Assembly: GCA_947165615.1 (NCBI GenBank)
Contig: CAMVBD010000072.1
Coordinates: 1-6,977 of the forward strand
Direction: 5' to 3'
DNA length: 6,977 nt
DNA from: an uncultured Clostridia bacterium
GTDB lineage: Bacteria; Bacillota; Clostridia; Oscillospirales; Acutalibacteraceae
Part shown: in pieces, positions 1 to 5,436 of the stretch
Layout of the letters: each line of letters begins with the position of its first letter
How positions within the stretch are numbered: the stretch's first letter is position 1
Position numbers and translations under genes: made by a program
The notes under the pieces: generated by a model
Databases searched by the model: none
Told to the model about the DNA's origin: nothing
The model's input: the letters and a program-made list of their open reading frames with translations, nothing else

Positions 1-294
1 CGCAATGGAAAAGTCGTCCACTTGGGTGTCCCAAAGCGCAAAGCCGTTCCCGTGCTTTGCCACCAGCACGGCGTATTTCGCGCCGAGAAGCGCGGCGCTT
101 CGGACCCACTGCTCCGGGTCCAGTTTTGTGGGATGAATGGTCTCCGGCGCCAGCGCCGTGCGCACAAGCGAGGTTTTGTACCACTCGCCCGGCAGGTCGG
201 GCCGGTACATTTCCAGGCAGTAATGGATCAGGACGCCGAGTTCCATTTCATGCCAGGCCAGTTGCTGTTTCGTGGGTTTTGCCGCATTCTGCAT
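1..294 (-). CDS. Alpha-L-fucosidase, glycoside hydrolase family 29 (N-terminal part, runs off the window)
   Basis: GH29 enzymes remove terminal alpha-L-fucose from oligosaccharides by a retaining mechanism. The frame is open from an ATG at 294 to the window edge and gives 98 residues. They match the start of the GH29 (beta/alpha)8 barrel: ELGVLIHYCLEMY at about residues 18-30, with the conserved His of the sugar pocket; then PTKLDPEQWVRSA, GAKYAVLVAKHGNGFALW and DDFSI. The family form is typically an ELG..IH segment followed by DxxQW, AKH..GF.LW and DYS. The start is fixed by AGGAGG seven bases upstream. The N-terminus (MQNAAKPTKQQLAW) is short and polar with no signal peptide, so the enzyme is probably cytoplasmic. 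The catalytic Asp and Glu lie beyond the visible part, so activity and linkage preference cannot be judged. It lies 82 bases downstream of the beta-galactosidase and is probably co-transcribed with it. Confidence 0.88.
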   Translation of the reverse strand, partial: MQNAAKPTKQQLAWHEMELGVLIHYCLEMYRPDLPGEWYKTSLVRTALAPETIHPTKLDPEQWVRSAALLGAKYAVLVAKHGNGFALWDTQVDDFSIA

Positions 295-301
295 AAAAGC
301 G

Positions 302-307
302 CCTCCT
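302..307 (-). promoter_or_regulatory. Ribosome binding site of the GH29 fucosidase
   Basis: AGGAGG on the minus strand, seven bases before the ATG at 294. It decides the start of the partial gene. The gap between the galactosidase stop and this site (about 70 bases) contains T-rich runs, but I see no stable hairpin followed by a T tract and no -10/-35 pair. Translation appears to be initiated independently on a shared transcript. Confidence 0.8.
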
Positions 308-376
308 CATGCTGAACGGTCGACTGCAAAAAAACTTCGGTGAAAAAAGGACAAAAGGGAGGGCAAAAGAACCGGT

Positions 377-3316
377 TTACAAAAGGGCTTTGCCGTCCGG
401 CTGCAAAACAAATGACCAGTGAAAACGCCCGATCGGCAGTTCGTATGCCTCTTCGGGCTCCGGTCCGCAGGAATGCGAGCCCAGTCCCCGCTGCCGGTGG
501 TCGATGTATAAATAGTTGTGTTCGCTTATTTCCAGTTCGTCGCAATGGCGCGCCCGCGTCAGGTTTTCGAGCGTAAAATTATGAAAAGAGAACGAAAATG
601 CGCCCGTCGCGGTCAGCGAGCCGTTTTTGCCGGATACGGTGACAAAACGGCAGTCCTCGTGATTGCCGGTCTCCTGCGGCACGTCGTAGGCAAAGTGCAT
701 CTCCCCGACGTTCGCTTCATAAAGCCCGACTCGGGCGGCGGCCTTGCAGTCCGCGTAATTTTCGCCCGGGCCGCGCCCAAGCCACCGGCAGCGGCAAAAA
801 CCGCCGTCCAGTTCCAGAGCCATGCCGACGCGTCCCAAAACCGCGGGAAGGCGGTTCCCGTAGGGCTTTAGGTCGACTTCGATCTCCACCTGTCCGCCCG
901 CCCGCACCCGGTAGACGAGCGTCGCGTCAAAGCCCCAGAAATGGCTGTGCGGCAGGAATTTGCCCACGGCCGTGACCGTTGCGCAGTCGGGCGCGTCGCG
1001 GACCGTCACGTCATGGCAGCCGAAGCGCATGGTGTGTACCAGCCGTTCGTTCCATTCCTCGGCGTGGTTCGGCGGAAAGATCGCGCCGTCGTTGTCGGTC
1101 GGCGCCCGGTGGCAGCAGAGACGCACGGGGGCGTCCAGCAGCGTCTTTCCGTCTTTTTCGAGGTGCGAGAGCATGCCGTTTCGGATCGTCGCCGTAAACC
1201 CGTCGCCGTGTACGGTAACAGCGCCGGCGTCTTTTTTTACGGTATGGACAAAGGCTTCCGCCGGACGCCTGTCACGCGGCAGATCCGCAAGGATCTTTTG
1301 CTTGTACGCCAGCACGCCGTCGCCGTCTTCAAAAACGCAGTCCGCGGTGATAAGCCCCTGAAGACCGTCCGTTCCGAGCGGCAGGGACAGCGTCCTCCAT
1401 TGCCGCGCCGCAAGGCCGTCCAGCGAAATAACCCCGGCGCGCACCGGCTTGCCGTCGGCGCGCACGGACCAGCGGAGCGTCACGCCGTCGAGCGGTTTGA
1501 AATCATACGTATTCTTGACGGAGACCCCGTCCTTTTCCCAGCGGACGAAAACGGGCGCCGAGACCTCCTTCAGTTCTTCCCATGACGGCTTCGGCGTGCC
1601 GTCGCTTGTGTGGTAGCCGTCAAGCGAGAAGTTCGACCAGTGGTAAAAGTCTTCGAAATCGCCCCCGTACAGGTAGCGGGGACGCCCGTTTTTGCCCTGC
1701 GCAAAAAAGCCGTGGCTCTTGTATTCCCAGACGTAACCGCCGCAGCAGTGCTCGTTTTCATAGATCCATGCCCAGATATCCGCAAGGCCGCCCGGGCTGT
1801 TGCCCATGGCGTGCCCGTATTCCACCAGCAAAAGCGGCCCCTTTTCCGGGTCGGAATCGAACAGCGTCTGCATCGGCATATACCCGGTCGTGTTGAACAG
1901 TCCGCCGCCGCAGTCCGGGGCGTTGTTGTCCTTGATCGGTTTTTTCGCGGGCTGTGCGCTCAGCCACCGCACGCATTTCTCGGCGTTTTCCCCTTCGCCG
2001 CACTCGTTGCCGAGCGACCAGATGTTGATGCACGTTTCGTTTTTATGGATCGCGTACATCCGCGATACCCGGTCGAAAAACGCGTCGAACCAGCCTTCAT
2101 CCTTGTTGAGCGCGCCCTGATCGCCCGTGCATTCCGCGCCGTGGGTCTCGGCGTCCGCCTCGTCCATCACGTAGATCCCGTATTCCGAGCACAGTTCATA
2201 AAAAAGCGGGTGGTTCGTATAGTGCGACGCGCGGATGGCGTTGAGGTTGTGCGCCTTGATATCGCGCAGCTCCCGGTCGATCTGTTCGGCGGTGATCGCG
2301 CGCCCGCTCCTTGCGTTGTTTTCGTGGCGGTTGACGCCTTTCAGCGTGATGGGCCTGCCGTTCATCAGCAGGCGGCTGCCCTCGATCTCGCTTTTGGCGA
2401 TGCCGCAGCGCTTTGTGTGCACCTCCGTGACGGCGCCGTTTTCCGAGATCTCGGTATACAGCGTATACAGATACGGCTGCTCCGCGTTCCAGAGGACCGC
2501 GTTTTCCAGCGGCAAAAACACGGCGTCCGTTTCGGCCAGCGGGCGTTGGACTTCGGCGCGGACGCGCCCGTCCCCGTCGCAGAGCGTAAAACGGATCTCG
2601 GCGGGCGTGTTCCCCACGGTGCAGCGGGTCGTGACCCGAAAGCCGTCGGCGCCGGGCAGGATCTCCTCGTCCCACAGCGCGTTTTCTCCGGTCGAAAGCA
2701 GCAGGACGTCGCGGAAGATCCCGCTTGCCATCAGCATATCCTGATTTTCGAGATACGACGCGTCCGAAAAGGTATAGACCTTGACCGCAAGCAGGTTTTC
2801 GCCGTCCTTGAGCGCGTGACTTACGTCAAATTCCGCCGGGATGCGGCTGCCCTTGGAAAAGCCGACGTACTGGCCGTTCAGCCAGACGAAGTACGCGTTG
2901 TCAACGCCCAGAAAGCGCAAGATCGACCGCGCGCTTTTTTTCGCCGTAAAGGTCGTGCGGTAAAGCCCCACGGGGTTTTCGCGGTGGATGTACGGCGGAT
3001 CGTACGGCAAGCAGTAGCGCACGTTCGGATAATAACAGCTGCCGTAGCCGTGAAACTGCCACATCGACGGCACGGGCAGCACGTCCCAGGCTTCGTCGCT
3101 TTCTTCGGGATCGTAAAAGGGCGCCGCCGTGTCCTCCCGCAGCCAGCGGAATTTCCAATCTCCGCTCAGCAGCCGGATACGGTCGGAGTCCGTAAAGTTT
3201 TTGTTTGTGATGTCGCGCCGCTGCGCCGGCAGCAGCAGCGCGCGCGCCGGCAGGCGGCGCTCACCCAGCATATGCTGGTTTTCGATGTAATCGCGGGGGC
3301 AGGCTCCTTGCGTCAT
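377..3316 (-). CDS. lacZ: Beta-galactosidase, glycoside hydrolase family 2, LacZ type
   Basis: Hydrolyses terminal beta-D-galactosides such as lactose. The protein has 979 residues, against 1024 for E. coli LacZ, and is complete with no frameshift. Domains in order: jelly-roll sugar-binding domain (LLSGDWKF at 49-56, VPSMWQFHGY at 82-91, GVDNAYFVWLNGQYVG at 137-152, SGIFRDV at 198-204); immunoglobulin-like domain; TIM barrel from about 320 (GVNRHE at 327, IRASHYTNHP, MDEADAETHG); then the large C-terminal small-chain domain (APTDNDG, LGRGPGENYAD, GLGSHSCGPE). The acid/base Glu is E438 in SLGNECGEG and the nucleophile is E499 in VEYGHAMGNS; E390 and H392 match the LacZ magnesium ligands. There is no signal peptide, so it is cytoplasmic. 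An in-frame ATG 18 codons upstream (3370) is rejected because it precedes the ribosome site and overlaps the promoter; the start at 3316 follows AAAGGAG by six bases. The stretch between the two catalytic Glu is 61 residues against 76 in E. coli. Confidence 0.95.
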   Translation of the reverse strand: MTQGACPRDYIENQHMLGERRLPARALLLPAQRRDITNKNFTDSDRIRLLSGDWKFRWLREDTAAPFYDPEESDEAWDVLPVPSMWQFHGYGSCYYPNVRYCLPYDPPYIHRENPVGLYRTTFTAKKSARSILRFLGVDNAYFVWLNGQYVGFSKGSRIPAEFDVSHALKDGENLLAVKVYTFSDASYLENQDMLMASGIFRDVLLLSTGENALWDEEILPGADGFRVTTRCTVGNTPAEIRFTLCDGDGRVRAEVQRPLAETDAVFLPLENAVLWNAEQPYLYTLYTEISENGAVTEVHTKRCGIAKSEIEGSRLLMNGRPITLKGVNRHENNARSGRAITAEQIDRELRDIKAHNLNAIRASHYTNHPLFYELCSEYGIYVMDEADAETHGAECTGDQGALNKDEGWFDAFFDRVSRMYAIHKNETCINIWSLGNECGEGENAEKCVRWLSAQPAKKPIKDNNAPDCGGGLFNTTGYMPMQTLFDSDPEKGPLLLVEYGHAMGNSPGGLADIWAWIYENEHCCGGYVWEYKSHGFFAQGKNGRPRYLYGGDFEDFYHWSNFSLDGYHTSDGTPKPSWEELKEVSAPVFVRWEKDGVSVKNTYDFKPLDGVTLRWSVRADGKPVRAGVISLDGLAARQWRTLSLPLGTDGLQGLITADCVFEDGDGVLAYKQKILADLPRDRRPAEAFVHTVKKDAGAVTVHGDGFTATIRNGMLSHLEKDGKTLLDAPVRLCCHRAPTDNDGAIFPPNHAEEWNERLVHTMRFGCHDVTVRDAPDCATVTAVGKFLPHSHFWGFDATLVYRVRAGGQVEIEVDLKPYGNRLPAVLGRVGMALELDGGFCRCRWLGRGPGENYADCKAAARVGLYEANVGEMHFAYDVPQETGNHEDCRFVTVSGKNGSLTATGAFSFSFHNFTLENLTRARHCDELEISEHNYLYIDHRQRGLGSHSCGPEPEEAYELPIGRFHWSFVLQPDGKALL

Positions 3317-3322
3317 GATAAA

Positions 3323-3329
3323 CTCCTTT
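3323..3329 (-). promoter_or_regulatory. Ribosome binding site of the beta-galactosidase
   Basis: AAAGGAG on the minus strand, six bases before the ATG at 3316. It excludes the longer reading frame that would start at 3370. A short imperfect hairpin (TTTC..GAAA arms, about 3326-3342) overlaps its upstream edge and might modestly hide the site, but it is weak. Confidence 0.8.
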
Positions 3330-3360
3330 CTCCCGGAGGGAAACCCTTTTGGACAAGTCC

Positions 3361-3390
3361 AGTATAGCATACGGACAGGCGGAAAAGCAA
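3361..3390 (-). promoter_or_regulatory. Promoter of the beta-galactosidase/fucosidase unit (extended -10)
   Basis: On the minus strand: -35 TTGCTT (3385-3390), an 18-base spacer, then -10 TATACT (3361-3366) preceded by TGC, an extended -10 element. Predicted transcription start is near 3354, giving a leader of about 38 bases. It lies between the hydrolase terminator and the lacZ ribosome site, as expected for a separately controlled unit. A small inverted repeat TGGAC-AA-GTCCA (3350-3361) straddles the predicted start and touches the -10, a plausible but unproven repressor site. Confidence 0.6.
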
Positions 3391-3409
3391 CCGGTATCCG
3401 TCAAATCGG

Positions 3410-3440
3410 AAAAACAAAAAACCCGCCCAACCGGGCGGGT
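3410..3440 (-). terminator. Rho-independent terminator of the hydrolase gene
   Basis: A perfect 8-bp GC-rich stem, ACCCGCCC/GGGCGGGT (3421-3428 and 3433-3440), with a four-base loop. On the minus strand it is followed by TTTTTGTTTT. It begins 18 bases after the hydrolase stop codon, and the lacZ promoter lies just beyond. It should largely isolate the hydrolase transcript from the sugar operon. Confidence 0.9.
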
Positions 3441-3457
3441 AAGAAAGCGGGAAAGCG

Positions 3458-5092
3458 TTACGGAGCGGGGGTGCCGACGGGCGCGGCCGTACCGTTGGCG
3501 TGGGCGATGATGCCCTGAATGAACCCGCGCACCCAGCCGATGATCCTCGTCAGCAGATCGCGGATCGTCTCAAATACGTTTTTGGCGGCCTGGCCGGGTT
3601 CGGCATTATCCCACTGCACGTCGTTGGAATTGACCGCCTGCATCGGTTCCAGAACGTACTGGTCCTTGGCGTTCAGGAACTGCCCGTAAACGCCGAGCGT
3701 ATCAACGGTGCAGCTAGGGTTGTCGATGATCGCGTCGATCAGCAGGTGCACCGCCTCGGTGTACACGTGGTCCGCGTTTTTAATGAACCAGGTGGTGTCG
3801 GGCAGCAGGCAGGTGGAGGCGTCGACCTGCTTGTCAGGGGAGATGTACTTGCCCTTGCCCTCGGCAATGCGGGCGCTCACGTAGTCCTCGGACAGCGTGC
3901 CGTCCACGGTAGAGACGCCGGGGCAGAAGACCTGTTCGCGCAGGCCGGTCTGGTGCTCGCCCAAAAGGTTTGCGTCCTCATACAGCGGGTACTGCTGGAA
4001 GCCGTATTCGCCGATGAGATGCACGGGAATGCCCTTGTTTACCAGTTCCATTACAAGTTCTTCCGCGTGAAGCTGAACGTTATAGTGGAAGTCCTTGGCC
4101 AGTTCAATAAGGGTCTCGTATTTTTCGGCGTCGCCGGGCTCGTTGAAGATATAGGTCAGGTAATCCTCAAAGTGTTCGTTGACGCAGGAGACGTGGGTCA
4201 GGGACACGCCCCACCAGGCCTTGATGATGGGCTGGATGGTGTTGTCCTTGAGCTGGTCGTACAGGCTTTGGACGGGCATGCTCAGCACGCTCAGGGTATG
4301 GGTCTCATACAGCATCTGCACAAGGTCTCTCGCAAACGCGATCAGTTTGTCCATGGTGGAGCCCTGCTCGACCGAGAGCTCGTCCAGCTGATAGGTGCGC
4401 GCCCAGCGGGCGACGGACTCGTTGGGAAGAACGACGTTGCCGCTGAACAGGGCGTCCATATAGCCGATGCCGTTCATGGCGCCGTCCATCATCAGAAAAC
4501 TGTTGATGCCGGAATAGCCGTTGGGCTTTTCGTATTTCATCAGATACGCAAGGGCGATGCTGCAGCCCTCGCACCGGCTCAGAAGGTTGATCTTGGTCGC
4601 GCCGGTCTTGCGCTTGACCGCCTCAATGTATTCGTGTAACTGATCGGCAAGCACAAGCGGGGAGTAGCGCACGTCCGGCTCAAACATATAAGCGCGCAGT
4701 TTGATGCCGTTCCACGTAGTGGGGTTTTTCGGCGCAAGGGTGTCGTAAGACCACTTCCAGACGACGCCGGTGTTCTCGGGCATGGTGCCGTCGGGATTCG
4801 GCGTAAAGCCCTCAAACGCGGGCATGATGCCGGCGAGCACCGTATCGGCGTATTCGGTCCAGTCGCCGGTGGCGATCCCCTTGAGCGCGGGAGAGATCAG
4901 GTTCGGCAGCAGCGAGGTCAGATAATCGCCGTCGTCGAAGATCTCGGTCCTCGTGCCGTCTTCGTTGAACCGGTAGATCTCCTGCGATCCGATCACGTAA
5001 ACGTTTACGATCGTTTCAGCGGCATAAGAAAACAGTCCCATGACAGGAAAGAGCAGAAGCGCGGCAAGAAGCACGCTGAGCGCTTTTTTCAT
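3458..5092 (-). CDS. Secreted alpha/beta-hydrolase-like protein with a Cys nucleophile elbow, family unassigned
   Basis: I do not recognise a named family. The protein has 544 residues from the ATG at 5092. Residues 1-25 (MKKALSVLLAALLLFPVMGLFSYAAE) are a Sec signal peptide with probable cleavage after SYA or SYAA. Residues 167-183 (KINLLSRCEGCSIALAYL) have the strand-turn-helix form of an alpha/beta-hydrolase nucleophile elbow, but with S-R-C174-E-G instead of G-H-S-x-G. C174 and C177 also form a CxxC. A His follows in KNADHVYTEA (H442), and candidate acids are D397 and D403; this triad is inferred. The region around 417-440 (ISPDKQVDAST, then LPDTTWFIKN) looks conserved-like. The C-terminus has an amphipathic helix (about 502-531) and a Pro/Ala tail. 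The likely role is an exported esterase, lipase or acyl-transfer enzyme; substrate unknown. The frame stays open upstream to an ATG at 5191, but that part covers the promoter and encodes no signal, so 5092 is chosen (GGAGG eight bases before it). It is a single-gene unit. Confidence 0.8.
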   Translation of the reverse strand: MKKALSVLLAALLLFPVMGLFSYAAETIVNVYVIGSQEIYRFNEDGTRTEIFDDGDYLTSLLPNLISPALKGIATGDWTEYADTVLAGIMPAFEGFTPNPDGTMPENTGVVWKWSYDTLAPKNPTTWNGIKLRAYMFEPDVRYSPLVLADQLHEYIEAVKRKTGATKINLLSRCEGCSIALAYLMKYEKPNGYSGINSFLMMDGAMNGIGYMDALFSGNVVLPNESVARWARTYQLDELSVEQGSTMDKLIAFARDLVQMLYETHTLSVLSMPVQSLYDQLKDNTIQPIIKAWWGVSLTHVSCVNEHFEDYLTYIFNEPGDAEKYETLIELAKDFHYNVQLHAEELVMELVNKGIPVHLIGEYGFQQYPLYEDANLLGEHQTGLREQVFCPGVSTVDGTLSEDYVSARIAEGKGKYISPDKQVDASTCLLPDTTWFIKNADHVYTEAVHLLIDAIIDNPSCTVDTLGVYGQFLNAKDQYVLEPMQAVNSNDVQWDNAEPGQAAKNVFETIRDLLTRIIGWVRGFIQGIIAHANGTAAPVGTPAP

Positions 5093-5100
5093 ATTGATTG

Positions 5101-5105
5101 CCTCC
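5101..5105 (-). promoter_or_regulatory. Ribosome binding site of the secreted hydrolase
   Basis: GGAGG on the minus strand, eight bases before the ATG at 5092, immediately ahead of the signal-peptide codons. It decides the start against the upstream in-frame ATG at 5191. The leader before it is very AT-rich and includes a short inverted repeat, AATAT-AATA-ATATT (5106-5119). Confidence 0.85.
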
Positions 5106-5125
5106 AATATAATAATATTCAATTC

Positions 5126-5154
5126 ATTATAACACAGTTTTTTCAGGTTTCCAA
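5126..5154 (-). promoter_or_regulatory. Near-consensus housekeeping-sigma promoter of the secreted hydrolase
   Basis: On the minus strand: -35 TTGGAA (5149-5154), exactly 17 bases, then a perfect -10 TATAAT (5126-5131). Predicted start is near 5119, with a leader of about 27 bases before the ATG at 5092. It sits in an AT-rich island within otherwise GC-rich DNA. This is the strongest promoter match in the window and suggests constitutive or high expression. Confidence 0.85.
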
Positions 5155-5198
5155 TAGACAAAATATAAGAATTATATTCATTCTCAAACAAGTGTTGT

Positions 5199-5225
5199 AA
5201 AAAACGCGGGGGCGTCTCCGTCCCC
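5199..5225 (-). terminator. Probable rho-independent terminator upstream of the hydrolase promoter
   Basis: On the minus strand: GGGGACG, loop GAGA, CGCCCCC (5208-5225; one A-C mismatch in a 7-bp stem), then GCG and six T (5199-5204). It is read in the direction of the C11 peptidase transcript, about 210 bases after that gene's stop, and lies just ahead of the hydrolase promoter. It would keep peptidase transcription out of the hydrolase gene. The mismatch and the three-base gap before the T run make it only moderately convincing. Confidence 0.5.
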
Positions 5226-5370
5226 TTGCCGCAAAAGGGCGGTTTGGCCCGGGCGCCTTTTTCCGGACCGAAATGCCGCCGCCTCCCGCCGGGCGCGCCG
5301 CCTTTTCATAATAATATAGGGACGCAGGCCCGTCGGACGCGCTCCCGGGCGTCTTACGGGGAGAAAGCGG
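5226..5370. other. GC-rich intergenic spacer without a supported gene
   Basis: This stretch sits between the two hairpins downstream of the peptidase. It is very GC-rich except for a short AT patch (5306-5320). It contains another imperfect stem, AAAAGGGCG with CGCCTTTTT (5233-5241 and 5254-5262), whose T run is inside the stem. The short open frames on either strand give Arg/Ala/Pro-rich peptides with no ribosome site, so I call no gene. Confidence 0.5.
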
Positions 5371-5420
5371 CGGGACCGGCTTTCGTAAGCGAAAACCGGT
5401 CCCGGTCTGTTTTTGTATCT
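5371..5420. terminator. Large terminator-like hairpin after the C11 peptidase, U tract on the plus strand
   Basis: Two 15-base arms (5371-5385 and 5390-5404) pair around a TAAG loop with a single non-Watson-Crick position. It starts about 33 bases beyond the peptidase stop, where that gene's terminator is expected. In the minus-strand RNA the odd position is a G-U pair, so the stem is unbroken, but the bases that follow (CCGCTTTCTCC) are a poor U tract. On the plus strand the same position is a C-A mismatch, yet the stem is followed by GTCTGTTTTTGTATCTTTT. It may be a bidirectional terminator, or it may end a plus-strand transcript. Confidence 0.6.
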
Positions 5421-5436
5421 TTTGAGCCGGCGGAGA

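Noticed and set aside
228..545. A 105-codon minus-strand open frame crossing the lacZ-fucosidase junction.
   Set aside because: It overlaps the end of lacZ and the start of GH29 in another frame, and has no recognisable motif or ribosome site.
1610..3367. A 585-codon open frame on the plus strand opposite lacZ.
   Set aside because: It lies wholly antisense to a complete, motif-rich LacZ. Its product is Val/Arg/Phe-rich with no domain motif, as expected from the complement of GC-biased codons, and no convincing ribosome site supports it.
3500..4639. A 379-codon plus-strand open frame opposite the secreted hydrolase.
   Set aside because: Its Val/Gly/His/Leu-rich composition is that of an antisense shadow. 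The minus-strand gene has a promoter, ribosome site, signal peptide and terminator.
5092..5191. Extended N-terminus of the hydrolase from the ATG at 5191.
   Set aside because: The added 33 codons cover the -35, -10 and ribosome site, and would bury the signal peptide.
5233..5262. Imperfect stem AAAAGGGCG/CGCCTTTTT considered as a third terminator.
   Set aside because: The T run is consumed by the stem, leaving no free U tract, and one pair is a wobble on the plus strand and a mismatch on the minus strand.
5183..5309. A short minus-strand frame starting MKRRRARREAAA in the spacer.
   Set aside because: No ribosome site precedes it, it runs through two hairpins, and its Arg/Ala composition is that of random GC-rich DNA.
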